A stretch of 64,000 bases of DNA from Parvimonas sp000223315 (GCA_050262155.1 CP189843.1:744001-808000), one strand, 5' to 3'; shown: positions 27,215 through 35,737, numbered from the stretch's first letter. A program made the numbers and translations. The notes: generated from the letters alone by a model not told the origin.

Positions 27215-28091
27215 ACTCTTTCACCTTAAATGATTTATTTCTCCAGTCATCATCTATCTTAACAAATAATTTTAAATTGACTTTTGAATCTAAAAACTTT
27301 TCTATATCTAATCTTGCAGATTTTCCAATCTTTAAAATCATATCTCCATTTTTCCCAATTACCATACCTTTATGTGATTTTTTTTCAACACAAATAATTG
27401 CGTCTATATCAATTATTGGTTTGTTTTTTCTTATTGAAAATTTTTCAATTAATACATTAATTCCATGTGGTATTTCATCTCTTAAGAAAGTAAGAGTTTT
27501 CTCTCTAATTATTTCTCCAACTATTTCTCTTTCAGTTTGATCTGTTATCATATCATCTGAGTAGTATTTAGGTCCATAAGGCAAATAAGATTTTATACAA
27601 TCTATTAAATTATATACATTTGTTCCTTCTGAAGCGGATATAGGGATAATTTTTTCAAATAATTTCATATCTTTATATTTTGAAACAAGTTTACATATCT
27701 CCTCTGAATCCAAAGTATCTATTTTATTTATAATGCAAAGTTTTGGAAGATTTATCTTCTTTAACATATCAATTATTAATTTATCCAATTCTCCAATTTC
27801 AAAATTAACATCCACCATGTATAAAATTAAATCAACATCTTTTAGAGAATTTCGTGCTTCTTTTAGCATAAATTCTCCTAATTTATTTTTGGGATTTTGT
27901 ATTCCGGGAGTATCTAAAAATACTATTTGAGAATCCAATGAATTATATATTAATTTTAAATTTGATCTCGTCGTTTGTGGCTTGTTAGAAATAATTGAAA
28001 TTTTTTCTCCAATAATCCTATTTAACAAAGTTGACTTACCGACATTAGACCTTCCAACCAAACTTACAAATCCCGATTTTATATCATTCAT
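27195..28091 (-). CDS. era: GTPase Era
   Basis: Era binds the 3' end of 16S rRNA and assists 30S assembly. The G domain has G1 GRSNVGKS, G3 DTPG, G4 NKID and G5 SASEG. The C-terminal KH domain follows (IGKNGDMILKIGKSARLDIE). I used the ATG giving 298 residues, preceded by GAGGAT; an upstream TTG seven codons earlier overlaps the cdd stop and has no SD. It is separated by one base from cdd and overlaps recO. The cdd-era-recO order is strongly conserved in Firmicutes. Confidence 0.97.
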   Translation of the reverse strand: MNDIKSGFVSLVGRSNVGKSTLLNRIIGEKISIISNKPQTTRSNLKLIYNSLDSQIVFLDTPGIQNPKNKLGEFMLKEARNSLKDVDLILYMVDVNFEIGELDKLIIDMLKKINLPKLCIINKIDTLDSEEICKLVSKYKDMKLFEKIIPISASEGTNVYNLIDCIKSYLPYGPKYYSDDMITDQTEREIVGEIIREKTLTFLRDEIPHGINVLIEKFSIRKNKPIIDIDAIICVEKKSHKGMVIGKNGDMILKIGKSARLDIEKFLDSKVNLKLFVKIDDDWRNKSFKVKEFGYFRK

Positions 28092-28092
28092 A

Positions 28093-28488
28093 TTATAAAT
28101 CCTCTGGACCAAAACTATAAGGTAATAACTCAGAAAATTTTATTATCTTATATTCTTGTTCGTTTTTTATTACAATTATTTCACAATCAATAGTGCAAAA
28201 TTCTCTAATTACCTGTCTACAAACCCCACAAGGAAATGTCAAAGAATTTTCTTTACCGACAACTGCGATTTTTTTTATCTTTTTTTCTCCATCATATATT
28301 GCTTTGAATATAGCCACGCGTTCTGCACAAATTGTAGGAGTATATGAAGCATTTTCAATATTACAACCACCATATATTTTACCTGATTCTGTTAATACAG
28401 CCGCTCCTACATTAAATTTAGAATATGGTGTATATGCTCTTTTTTGGCTATCTAAAGCACATTTAATCATTTTTTCATAAATATTCAT
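28093..28488 (-). CDS. cdd: Cytidine deaminase
   Basis: Pyrimidine-salvage enzyme that deaminates cytidine and deoxycytidine to uridine and deoxyuridine. The 131-residue homotetramer type is complete. Zinc ligands Cys54, Cys87 and Cys90 and the catalytic Glu56 are seen in CAERVAIF and PCGVCRQV. The substrate loop CNIENASYTP is also present. The ATG follows the dgkA stop directly (TAAATG), and the GGTGG SD is within the end of dgkA. Confidence 0.97.
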   Translation of the reverse strand: MNIYEKMIKCALDSQKRAYTPYSKFNVGAAVLTESGKIYGGCNIENASYTPTICAERVAIFKAIYDGEKKIKKIAVVGKENSLTFPCGVCRQVIREFCTIDCEIIVIKNEQEYKIIKFSELLPYSFGPEDL

Positions 28489-28860
28489 TTAACCACCAAC
28501 TATAACTAATATTTTAGGAATAAATATTAAAAGTCCAACTATTATAGATATAAAAGCTGAAACTAAAACTGCACCCGATGCCATGTCTTTAATAATTTTT
28601 ATATTTAAATTATAGTCTTTACATAAAAAATCCATAATATTTTCAATGATAGTATTAATAATTTCTAAAGTCAAAACAACTGCTATCATAATTAATATTA
28701 CAGATAATTCTACATAAGATAAATTAAAAATTAAAGAACAGAACAATACTAACACAGAAAACATTATATGAAATCTAAAATTTCTCTCTGTTTTGAAAAT
28801 GTATATTATACCTTTAAAGGCACAAAAAAAACTTTCCATAAAACTAGAATTTTTTTTCAT
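28489..28860 (-). CDS. dgkA: Diacylglycerol/undecaprenol kinase family membrane protein
   Basis: Small integral-membrane lipid kinase of the DgkA family. In Gram-positive bacteria this form mostly phosphorylates undecaprenol, feeding the lipid carrier pool for wall synthesis. The 123 residues hold three to four hydrophobic helices. The family signature includes EIINTIIENIMDF (catalytic Glu) and KDMASGAVL. An N-terminal amphipathic helix (FCAFKGIIYIFKTERNFRFH) fits the fold. It overlaps the ybeY end by 17 bases. Confidence 0.94.
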   Translation of the reverse strand: MKKNSSFMESFFCAFKGIIYIFKTERNFRFHIMFSVLVLFCSLIFNLSYVELSVILIMIAVVLTLEIINTIIENIMDFLCKDYNLNIKIIKDMASGAVLVSAFISIIVGLLIFIPKILVIVGG

Positions 28861-29314
28861 TTTTAAAAACTTCCATTAATTTCATAGTTTCTTTTTCCTT
28901 ATTTCTCATAATTATTTTTTCAGACTCATCAATATGATCATATCCTAATAAGTGAAATACAGAATGACAAACTAAATATAAAATTTCTCTTTCAATACTA
29001 TGTCCAAACTCTTGGGCCTGTTCAATTGATTTTTCTGTAGAAATTATAATATCTCCTAGAATAAAAGGCATACCTTCTTCTGAAAATTCAAACTCCATCG
29101 GAAAAGAAAGCACATCCGTTTCCCTATCAATATTTCTAAATTCAGAATTTATACTCTTTATTTCTTCATTTGTAACAAAAGAAACTGATACCTCAATATT
29201 ATCTATCATTTTATTTTCAACTTTTAGAGCTGTTTCGATACATTCTATAATTTTTTCTTTAAGATTATCTGTAACTATGAATGCATCTTGCCTATCATCA
29301 AAAAGAACATTCAT
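28844..29314 (-). CDS. ybeY: Endoribonuclease YbeY
   Basis: Metal-dependent RNase needed for 16S rRNA 3'-end maturation and 70S ribosome quality control. The zinc triad is His117, His121 and His127 in CHSVFHLLGYDH. The conserved RETDVLSFPME lies at residues 64-73. The 156-residue length is typical. ATG start with SD GGAG; the start overlaps the phoH stop by one base (TAATG). The phoH-ybeY-dgkA-cdd-era run is the canonical Firmicute order, tying it to Era in ribosome maturation. Confidence 0.97.
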   Translation of the reverse strand: MNVLFDDRQDAFIVTDNLKEKIIECIETALKVENKMIDNIEVSVSFVTNEEIKSINSEFRNIDRETDVLSFPMEFEFSEEGMPFILGDIIISTEKSIEQAQEFGHSIEREILYLVCHSVFHLLGYDHIDESEKIIMRNKEKETMKLMEVFKNEKKF

Positions 29315-30282
29315 TATTTTTTCTCCGCTAAGCTATCTTCATATTTTGTATAGGCATCTATTATTTTCATTACTATACTATGCCTTACAACATCAGAACT
29401 ATCAAAATAATTAAAATTAATTCCCTTAATATTATTTAAAATTTTACTTACTGAAACAAGACCTGAAATTTTTCTTCTACCTAAGTCAATTTGAGTAATA
29501 TCTCCAGTTATAACAGCTTTAGACTCAAAACCTATTCTTGTTAAAAACATCTTCATTTGTTCATTGGTTGCATTTTGAGCTTCATCAAGAATTATAAAAG
29601 CATCATCTAAAGTTCTCCCTCTCATATATGCTAAAGGTGCAACTTCAATAATACCTTTTTCTTTTAGTCTAAGGAAATTATCATAACCTAATATATTATA
29701 TAATGAATCATATAAAGGTCTTAAATACGGATCTATTTTTTCTTGTAGATCTCCTGGTAAAAATCCTAAATTTTCACCTGCTTCAACAGCGGGTCTTGTT
29801 AATATTATTTTTGAAACAGTATTGTTTTTTAATGCTTTAGCAGCCATTGCAATAGCTAAAAAAGTTTTTCCTGTTCCTGCAGGACCAATACCGAAAGTAA
29901 TTATATTATCTTCAATTGCAGAGATATATTTTCTTTGTCCTAAGGTTTTTGGCTTTATAGGTTTTAATTTTGCATTCAAACAAATAACATAATCTAACCA
30001 ATCATTTAATATCTCTTTATTTTCAGATTTTACTTTTTCAATTATATAAGAAATTTTTTGCTTATCTAAATTTTCGGAAGGATTATCTTTAACTAAAAAC
30101 TCAATAGTCTTAACACATAATAAAACCATTTTTTCATCTCCTGTAATAGATAAACCTTCCTCACTATTTTTTATAGATACATCAAATTTTTTAGAAATAA
30201 AATCTATATTAGAATCTAAATTTCCAAATAAATTCCGAATATCATCAATATCTAAAATCAAATTTTCAGTAACTTTATTCAT
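29314..30282 (-). CDS. phoH: PhoH-family P-loop ATPase
   Basis: PhoH proteins are P-loop ATPases thought to act on RNA alongside YbeY; the exact reaction is unclear. Residues ~1-100 carry a KH-like N-terminal region. The ATPase domain has Walker A GPAGTGKTFLA near residue 135 and Walker B FIILDEAQNATNEQM near 232, plus TRPAVEAGENLGFLPGD. Length 322 is typical. ATG start with SD GGAG, 11 bases after the coiled-coil gene. Confidence 0.95.
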   Translation of the reverse strand: MNKVTENLILDIDDIRNLFGNLDSNIDFISKKFDVSIKNSEEGLSITGDEKMVLLCVKTIEFLVKDNPSENLDKQKISYIIEKVKSENKEILNDWLDYVICLNAKLKPIKPKTLGQRKYISAIEDNIITFGIGPAGTGKTFLAIAMAAKALKNNTVSKIILTRPAVEAGENLGFLPGDLQEKIDPYLRPLYDSLYNILGYDNFLRLKEKGIIEVAPLAYMRGRTLDDAFIILDEAQNATNEQMKMFLTRIGFESKAVITGDITQIDLGRRKISGLVSVSKILNNIKGINFNYFDSSDVVRHSIVMKIIDAYTKYEDSLAEKK

Positions 30283-30293
30283 TCTTTCTCCAA

Positions 30294-30767
30294 TTATTTC
30301 CTTAACTCACTTCTGTTATTATCCAAAACAGTAATTAAATCTCTCAATTTTTCTTGAGTTTTAGATAAAACATCATCTACATAAGTATTAGTTTGCATTT
30401 TTATAGTTTTAGCGTTTTGTTCAGCTTTCAATAATATTTCATTTGCTTTACTTTCAGCAGCAACAACAACATCATTTTCATTAATCATCTTTTGATATCT
30501 TGCTTCAGCATCAGCTTTAATTTTAGAAGCTTCTTTATTTGCTTGTTCTAAAATTTGATTTGCATCTTTAGTTGCATCATTTAAAATTCTATCTTTTTCT
30601 TCGTGAATCCATTCTGCTTGTTTAATTTCTTCTGGAATATTTTCTCTCATTTCTTTCAATATAAAAAATAAAGCTTCAGAATCTACCATAACTTTCTTTG
30701 AAAAAGGTAAACTTGAACTTTCTTCTACTAAGTCTTCAATACGATCAATTAATTCTAAAATTTCCAT
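30294..30767 (-). CDS. Conserved coiled-coil protein next to coaD
   Basis: The 157-residue protein is almost entirely helical. A short ordered N-terminus (EILELIDRIEDLVEESSSLP) leads into a long Ala/Glu/Lys coiled coil from ~45 to 150, with repeats such as AEARYQKM and ANEILLKAEQNAKTI. Similar clostridial proteins beside coaD are often annotated as ATPase or V-type ATPase subunit H. That label reflects coiled-coil composition, and no ATPase motif is present. No membrane segment or signal is seen. A DivIVA-like scaffolding role is possible but unproven. Its ATG overlaps the coaD stop (TAATG), with SD AGGAGG in the coaD end. Confidence 0.75.
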   Translation of the reverse strand: MEILELIDRIEDLVEESSSLPFSKKVMVDSEALFFILKEMRENIPEEIKQAEWIHEEKDRILNDATKDANQILEQANKEASKIKADAEARYQKMINENDVVVAAESKANEILLKAEQNAKTIKMQTNTYVDDVLSKTQEKLRDLITVLDNNRSELRK

Positions 30768-31246
30768 TACTCATTCCTCCTAAATTTTTCACCTAATATA
30801 TCTAAAACAACTTTGTCTACATATAATTCGATATTGCCACCATTAAAATACACATCCTTAACAACAGTTGAACTTATATGTTCATCTAATTTATCAGAGA
30901 AAAACAAAATTGTTTCCACACCACAAAGTTCCTTATTAACTTTAGCATTTATCTTTTCAGATTCAAAGTCTAAAGTATTTCTAACCCCTCTTACCAAAAC
31001 ACTGACATTATTATTACTAATATAATCACATAATAATCCATAATGAATATGTACGTCAATATTTTTATATTTTTTAAATATATCTGAAATAATATTTTTT
31101 CTTTCTTCAAGAGAAAAAAGAGCTTTTTTATTGAAATTATTTAAAATTACAATATCTACATAACCGAAAATATCTAATGCTTTTAAAATAATATTCTTAT
31201 GTCCATTTGTTAAAGGATCAAAGCTTCCCGGAAAAATCACCTTCAT
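30767..31246 (-). CDS. coaD: Phosphopantetheine adenylyltransferase
   Basis: Fourth step of coenzyme A synthesis: 4'-phosphopantetheine plus ATP gives dephospho-CoA. The 159-residue nucleotidyltransferase has the N-terminal GSFDPLTNGHKNII with the T/HxGH ATP-binding motif. It also shows VRGVRNTLDFESE and the C-terminal ISSTVVKDV with the adenylate-binding SSTxVK. ATG start with SD AAGGAA, 2 bases past the rsmD stop. The rsmD-coaD pair is conserved in Firmicutes. Confidence 0.97.
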   Translation of the reverse strand: MKVIFPGSFDPLTNGHKNIILKALDIFGYVDIVILNNFNKKALFSLEERKNIISDIFKKYKNIDVHIHYGLLCDYISNNNVSVLVRGVRNTLDFESEKINAKVNKELCGVETILFFSDKLDEHISSTVVKDVYFNGGNIELYVDKVVLDILGEKFRRNE

Positions 31247-31248
31247 AA

Positions 31249-31791
31249 TTATTTTTTCCTTCCTAAAAAAATCACTTTAATTTTTGAATATTTCTTTTCT
31301 TTTATTATTTCAAAATTTTCTATAGAAATATCTTTATCCGTTTCTATAATAATTATTCCATCTTCTTTTAAAATATTATTATTCCAAATAAAATCCAAAG
31401 CCTTTTTTATATACTCATATTTATAAGGCGGGTCCAAAAATATATAATCAAATTTCAAACCATTATTATAAAAATAGTTCAAACAATCCATATAATCCTT
31501 ATTTATGATTATTGATTTATCTAAGAATTCAGAATTTTCAAGGTTTTTTTTTGTGGTTTTCAAACTATCTTCTGAAAAATCACAAAAATATACTTTTTTA
31601 GCTCCTCTACTTAAAAATTCAATACCAATTGCTCCACTTCCACAAAACAAATCTAAAACAATAGAATTATAATCTATTTCAAACAGAATATTAAAAATAG
31701 ATTCCTTAATTTTGTCTGTAGTTGGTCTAACACTATAATCTACAGGTGATAATAATTTCAATCCCCTCTTTTTACCAGATATTATTCTCAT
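31249..31791 (-). CDS. rsmD: 16S rRNA (guanine(966)-N(2))-methyltransferase
   Basis: Methylates G966 in helix 31 of 16S rRNA using SAM. The 180-residue protein starts with the family-typical MRIISGKKRGLKL and RPTTDKIKESIFNIL. The SAM motif is VLDLFCGSGAIGIE, and the catalytic DPPY motif is seen in FLDPPYKYEY. ATG start. It is first in the long minus-strand operon running to nif3/rnpB and has a strong promoter at 31875-31903. Confidence 0.96.
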   Translation of the reverse strand: MRIISGKKRGLKLLSPVDYSVRPTTDKIKESIFNILFEIDYNSIVLDLFCGSGAIGIEFLSRGAKKVYFCDFSEDSLKTTKKNLENSEFLDKSIIINKDYMDCLNYFYNNGLKFDYIFLDPPYKYEYIKKALDFIWNNNILKEDGIIIIETDKDISIENFEIIKEKKYSKIKVIFLGRKK

Positions 31792-31874
31792 TTTCCAACC
31801 CTAATCTTAATATTTTTTTACTTATAATATATATGAAATAAAAAATAATATTCAAACAAATATATTCATACTGA

Positions 31875-31903
31875 ATTATACCATAAAAAGATTAAATTTT
31901 CAA
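31875..31903 (-). promoter_or_regulatory. Promoter of the rsmD-coaD-phoH-...-rpoD operon
   Basis: On the minus strand TTGAAA (31903-31898), a 17-base spacer and TATAAT (31880-31875), preceded by TGG, give an extended -10. The predicted start near 31868 leaves a leader of about 77 bases before rsmD. Confidence 0.75.
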
Positions 31904-31915
31904 CATTTTATTAAA

Positions 31916-31960
31916 AAACTTTTTTGTAAAATATTATAAAAATTCAAACTTTTTTGTAAA
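31916..31960. repeat. 15-base direct repeat with a 30-base period
   Basis: AAACTTTTTTGTAAA occurs at 31916-31930 and exactly again at 31946-31960. The 30-base centre spacing is close to three helical turns. Both copies lie between the divergent rsmD promoter and the mgtE promoter, suggesting a binding site for a regulator, though A/T bias makes chance possible. Confidence 0.5.
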
Positions 31961-32006
31961 TAAAATATTTTTAAATTAAAAATAATTTTTTATAAAAGGA
32001 AAAATA

Positions 32007-32015
32007 TGATATAAT
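32007..32015 (+). promoter_or_regulatory. Extended -10 promoter for the mgtE pair
   Basis: TGATATAAT at 32007-32015 is a TGN-TATAAT extended -10. No good -35 is visible 17 bases upstream. The leader to the mgtE ATG would be only about 40 bases, too short for an M-box magnesium riboswitch. Confidence 0.55.
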
Positions 32016-32060
32016 GTACTAAGATATAATTTACTAAAATATTATAATAGGAGGAGATAT

Positions 32061-33455
32061 ATGGACTTAAGAGAAAATTCTTTAGAAAAAAGCAAAATTA
32101 TTGCTAATGAGTTAAAAACTTCTTTAGAAGAAAAAAATATTTTTCATTTAAGAGATATAATTTATGATACAAATGAAGTAACCCTTGCAAATATATTTGA
32201 AGAATATTTTGAAATTAAAGACATCCTATTTATGTTTAAAGTTATAAAAAAAGAAAAAACTGCTGAAATTTTTGCCTATCTTCCTCAAAATATGAAACAA
32301 CAAGTAATAAATGGCTTACAAGATCACGAAATAAAAGTTATGTTAGATTATATGTTTACAGATGATATTAGTGAGTTTTTAGAAGAATTACCTGCTAATA
32401 TAGTAAAAAGAGTTTTAAATTCTGCATCTAATCAAAGACGTAGTGAAATTAATATGATTTTAAACTTTAAAGAAAACAGTGCTGGGTCTGTAATGAGTAC
32501 TGATTATGTTGAATTAGATCCGGAAATTACAGCAGATGAAGCTTTAAAAATGATTAAAGATAAGGAAAGGCTTGCAGAAACAATTTCTTATTGTTATATA
32601 ACTAATGATCAACATATACTTTTAGGCTTTGTTTCAATGAAAAGTATATTATTAGCTTCTGCTAATACTTTGATTTCTGATATAATGGAAACAGATGTCA
32701 TATCAGTAGAATGTGATGAAGACCAAGAAGAAGTCGCTAAAATTTTTACTAAATATGACCTGTTAGTTTTGCCTGTTGTAAATGATCAACATAGACTTAT
32801 TGGAATTATTACAATTGATGATGTATATGACATTATTCAAGATGAAGTTACAGAAGACTTACAAAAGATGGGAGGTATCACTCCAATAGAAGGCTCTTAC
32901 ATAAATATGTCAATTATTGAAATGGTTAAAAGTAGAATAACTTGGCTTTTAATTTTAATGATATCAGCAACTGTTTCTGGACTAATTTTATCAAAAAATA
33001 GTGATTTAACTTTAAAAATCCCATCTTTAGTTATTTTTATTCCGATGTTAATGGATACTGCCGGAAACGCCGGAAGTCAATCAAGTGCAATGGTTGTAAG
33101 AGGAATTGCTGTTGACAATTTAAACATAGGTGATTTTAAATATGTTATTAAAACTGAATTTTTAAATTCTTTGATTTTAGGTGCTATTTTATTTGCCGTA
33201 AATATTCTTAGAATTTTAATATTTATGCCAAAAATTTCAATGACTATTGCTATTTTAATTTCAGCAACAATTTATATAATTGTCACTATTGCTAATTTAA
33301 TTGGAGGGATTCTGCCATTATTGGCTAGTACATTAAAACAAGATCCTGCTTCAATGAGCGGACCGATTTTGACTACTGTTTGTGATGCAATTTCTCTTAC
33401 AATATATTTTTCTTTAGCTTCATTATTTTTAGGAGGTGGACTATATGGAATATAA
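32061..33455 (+). CDS. mgtE: Magnesium transporter MgtE, first of a tandem pair
   Basis: Dimeric Mg2+ channel/transporter whose cytoplasmic domains act as a Mg2+ sensor that gates the pore. The 464 residues run as an MgtE_N helical domain (~30-130), a CBS pair (~135-260), a plug helix, then five membrane helices (~285-460). Family hallmarks are AGSVMSTDYVELD at the first CBS, the pore segment MDTAGNAGSQSSAMVVRGIA, and the C-terminal DPASMSGPILTTVCDA. Start ATG with SD AGGAGGAG. It overlaps the second copy by 11 bases, so translation should be coupled. Confidence 0.95.
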   Translation: MDLRENSLEKSKIIANELKTSLEEKNIFHLRDIIYDTNEVTLANIFEEYFEIKDILFMFKVIKKEKTAEIFAYLPQNMKQQVINGLQDHEIKVMLDYMFTDDISEFLEELPANIVKRVLNSASNQRRSEINMILNFKENSAGSVMSTDYVELDPEITADEALKMIKDKERLAETISYCYITNDQHILLGFVSMKSILLASANTLISDIMETDVISVECDEDQEEVAKIFTKYDLLVLPVVNDQHRLIGIITIDDVYDIIQDEVTEDLQKMGGITPIEGSYINMSIIEMVKSRITWLLILMISATVSGLILSKNSDLTLKIPSLVIFIPMLMDTAGNAGSQSSAMVVRGIAVDNLNIGDFKYVIKTEFLNSLILGAILFAVNILRILIFMPKISMTIAILISATIYIIVTIANLIGGILPLLASTLKQDPASMSGPILTTVCDAISLTIYFSLASLFLGGGLYGI

Positions 33456-34821
33456 CTTTTTAGAATACAGTAAAGAACAATTATCTTCCCTACTTCCTGA
33501 ATTAATTAAAGACAAAAAAGTTTTATTAATTCGTGAAATATTCGACGAATATAATATAGTTGATTTAAGTGAAATATTTAGTGAGTTAGAACTAGATGAA
33601 GCAATATTTGTATTTAAAATTTTACCAAAAGATATTTCTGCAGAATTGTTTACCTATCTAGATTCCGAACATCAAGAGAGATTAATTTCAGCATTGTCAT
33701 CTATGGAAGTAAAAAACATTCTCGACAATATGTTTAGTGATGATATAATAGATTTTCTTGAAGAAATGCCTGCAAATGTAATAAAATATATTTTAGAAAA
33801 TGTCCCTGCAGATCACAGGAAAGAAATTAATACCCTTTTAAGTTACGAAGAAAACACTGCCGGTTCTGTAATGAGTACGGATTTTGTAGAACTTCATGAA
33901 GAGGATACTGTTGAAGAGGCAATAATAAAAATAAAAAAACAAGCTGAAATTGCTGAAACGATAAATGTTTGTTTTGTAATTGATAAAAAAAGAGTTCTTG
34001 TTGGTGTAGTAAACTTAAGAGATATAATTATTGCAAAAAATGATAAACTTATTTCAGAAATAATGGACAAAAACATTCACTATGTTTACACCAATACCGA
34101 TCAAGAAGAAGTAGCTCGATTACTAAGCAAATATGACTTAACAACTATTTGTGTGTTGAATGATCAACATTGCTTGATTGGGATTGTTACCGCTGATGAT
34201 GTTTTGGATATTTTGACTGAAGAAGCAACTGAAGACATTCATAAAATGAGCGGTATTATTCCAACAGATGGTTCATACTTAAAAACAGGAACTAAAGAAA
34301 TGGTTAAATCCAGAATATCATGGCTTTTAATTTTAATGATTTCTGCTACTTTCACAGGATATATTTTACAGTATTTTGAAGATAAACTAAGCGCAGTAGC
34401 TATTTTATCTGCATCAATTCCAATTATAATGTCCACTGCAGGAAATGCAGGAGCACAAAGTTCAACAATGGTTATAAGAGGTATAGCTGTTGATGACTTA
34501 AGTATAAACGACATATTTATTGTCTTGAGAAAAGAACTTTTTGTTGGTTTGCTTTGTGGGGCGATATTATTTATTACTAATTTTATAAGGTTATTTATAT
34601 TTGGATCAAAAAACACAACATTTAATATAAGTTTAGTAGTTAGCCTAACTATAACGATATCTTTAGTTTCTGCTAACATAGCAGGTGGAGTTCTTCCTTT
34701 ACTTGCAAAAAAATTAAAAATGGATCCTGCGAGTGCCGCTGCTCCCCTTATTACGACTATAGTTGATGCAACAAGTTTAATAATATATTTTATGTTAGCA
34801 ATAGTAATACTAAAAATTTAA
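33445..34821 (+). CDS. mgtE: Magnesium transporter MgtE, second of a tandem pair
   Basis: Paralogue of the preceding gene with the same domain order: MgtE_N, a CBS pair, and five C-terminal membrane helices (458 residues). Diagnostic stretches are AGSVMSTDFVEL, MVKSRISWLLILMISATF, MSTAGNAGAQSSTMVIRGIA and DPASAAAPLITTIVDAT. The ATG at 33445 was chosen because AGGAGG lies 8 bases before it; a GTG at 33436 directly abuts that SD. The two copies differ throughout, including pore-lining positions near the conserved Asn-Ala-Gly segment, so this is an old duplication, not a recent one. They may act as a heterodimer or differ in ion or sensing range. Confidence 0.93.
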   Translation: MEYNFLEYSKEQLSSLLPELIKDKKVLLIREIFDEYNIVDLSEIFSELELDEAIFVFKILPKDISAELFTYLDSEHQERLISALSSMEVKNILDNMFSDDIIDFLEEMPANVIKYILENVPADHRKEINTLLSYEENTAGSVMSTDFVELHEEDTVEEAIIKIKKQAEIAETINVCFVIDKKRVLVGVVNLRDIIIAKNDKLISEIMDKNIHYVYTNTDQEEVARLLSKYDLTTICVLNDQHCLIGIVTADDVLDILTEEATEDIHKMSGIIPTDGSYLKTGTKEMVKSRISWLLILMISATFTGYILQYFEDKLSAVAILSASIPIIMSTAGNAGAQSSTMVIRGIAVDDLSINDIFIVLRKELFVGLLCGAILFITNFIRLFIFGSKNTTFNISLVVSLTITISLVSANIAGGVLPLLAKKLKMDPASAAAPLITTIVDATSLIIYFMLAIVILKI

Positions 34822-34865
34822 AAACTCATAGTTTAGATATTATTCTAATATTTATAATATACAGA

Positions 34866-34904
34866 AAAAAGTGTAGATGAATTTATAAAACATCTACACT
34901 TTTT
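34866..34904. terminator. Bidirectional terminator between mgtE and the S24 repressor
   Basis: AAAAAGTGTAGATG (34866-34879) pairs perfectly with CATCTACACTTTTT (34891-34904) around an 11-base loop. It gives a U-run on both strands and sits between convergent stops at 34821 and 34933. Confidence 0.85.
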
Positions 34905-34932
34905 GTATTTACCATTTATATTATTTTTAAAA

Positions 34933-35571
34933 CTATAAATTAACACAATACATAACAACCTTACCTAGTATATTAAATTCATCGTCTTTTGAAAATTTAA
35001 AATCTGTAAATGAATGATAAGTAGAAGCGGGTCTAAAAATTATATCATCTCCATCTCTAAAAAACAATTTTAAACTATACTCCCCATTATCAGAAAATAC
35101 AACAATATCCTCATCTTCCAAGTTGTAAATAGGATAATTTAACTTAACAGCAATATAACTTCCATTAGGTATTATTTTATTCATACTCTCCCCGTTAACA
35201 TGCATTATTAAAATATTATCATCGTTTGCGTATGGTCCCATAACAGAATCACTTATTTCAATTTTCTCAAAATCAACCTCATAATTAGGTCCATCTGGAC
35301 TTCCCGCTGATACTCCATAAGGCAAATAATTATATAATGATGCCTTTGTAGAATTAGGTGTATTTGAATAATGTTTCCATCCCAAAATTTCTATTGGACT
35401 TGAATTATAAATTTCAGCTAACTTTACTAAACGATCAATTGGAATATTAGTAATTATATCATTTTCATATTTAAATAAATTTTGTTTACTTGTACCTATT
35501 AGTTCACCCGCATCTTGTAATGTAAGATTTGCTTTTTGTCTGAGCTCTTTTAATCTTTCACCTGTAGTCAT
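34933..35571 (-). CDS. XRE-family repressor with S24 (LexA/C1-like) autocleavage domain
   Basis: Two-domain regulator of 212 residues. The N-terminal HTH (residues ~5-62) is of Cro/C1 type (GERLKELRQKANLTLQDAGELIGTSK). The C-terminal S24 domain has a candidate Ala-Gly cleavage site at Ala89-Gly90, the nucleophile Ser129 (HVNGESMNK) and general-base Lys168 (GEYSLKLF). The set is complete, so RecA-stimulated self-cleavage is expected as in C1, HdiR or LexA. The winged-helix N-terminus of true LexA is absent. ATG start with SD GAGGTGAT. It is divergent from a 43-residue membrane protein, and operator-like repeats lie on both promoters. No prophage genes surround it. Confidence 0.9.
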   Translation of the reverse strand: MTTGERLKELRQKANLTLQDAGELIGTSKQNLFKYENDIITNIPIDRLVKLAEIYNSSPIEILGWKHYSNTPNSTKASLYNYLPYGVSAGSPDGPNYEVDFEKIEISDSVMGPYANDDNILIMHVNGESMNKIIPNGSYIAVKLNYPIYNLEDEDIVVFSDNGEYSLKLFFRDGDDIIFRPASTYHSFTDFKFSKDDEFNILGKVVMYCVNL

Positions 35572-35597
35572 ACTATCACCTCTACTATTCTATAATA

Positions 35598-35626
35598 ATT
35601 ATACAATAAAATAACTTAAAAAGCAA
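35598..35626 (-). promoter_or_regulatory. Promoter of the S24 repressor gene
   Basis: Minus-strand TTGCTT (35626-35621), 17-base spacer, TATAAT (35603-35598). The first copy of the operator-like repeat (35612-35623) overlaps the -35 and spacer, which would give autorepression. Confidence 0.6.
35612..35623. promoter_or_regulatory. Operator-like repeat, copy 1
   Basis: TAACTTAAAAAG, identical to copy 2 at 35700-35711. It contains a near-dyad ACTT-AAA-AAGC. It lies on the repressor promoter. Confidence 0.5.
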
Positions 35627-35665
35627 TTTATTTTTTATATTTTTAAAATTTTTCTCAAAAGTATC

Positions 35666-35694
35666 TTGACAAGTTATTTTTTATAGTATATAAT
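35666..35694 (+). promoter_or_regulatory. Near-consensus promoter of the 43-residue membrane protein gene
   Basis: TTGACA (35666-35671), 17-base spacer, TATAAT (35689-35694): both hexamers and the spacing are perfect consensus, the best promoter in the window. Such strength next to a repressor gene suggests the promoter is normally held off. AAGTTA (35671-35676), an inverted copy of the operator core TAACTT, overlaps the -35. Confidence 0.85.
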
Positions 35695-35699
35695 ATTAG

Positions 35700-35711
35700 T
35701 AACTTAAAAAG
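35700..35711. promoter_or_regulatory. Operator-like repeat, copy 2
   Basis: TAACTTAAAAAG sits at the predicted transcription start (about 35701). With the next base it contains a perfect dyad ACTT-AAA-AAGT. Bound repressor here would block initiation. Confidence 0.55.
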
Positions 35712-35737
35712 TGATTTTTTGATTGGAGGAAACAATT

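Noticed and set aside
31961..32060. M-box (magnesium) riboswitch before mgtE
   Set aside because: The leader after the predicted start is only ~40 bases, far too short for an M-box, and no conserved core is seen.
34933..35571. True LexA
   Set aside because: The N-terminus is a Cro/C1-type HTH rather than the LexA winged helix, and no Firmicute LexA box (GAAC-N4-GTTC) was seen in its promoter.
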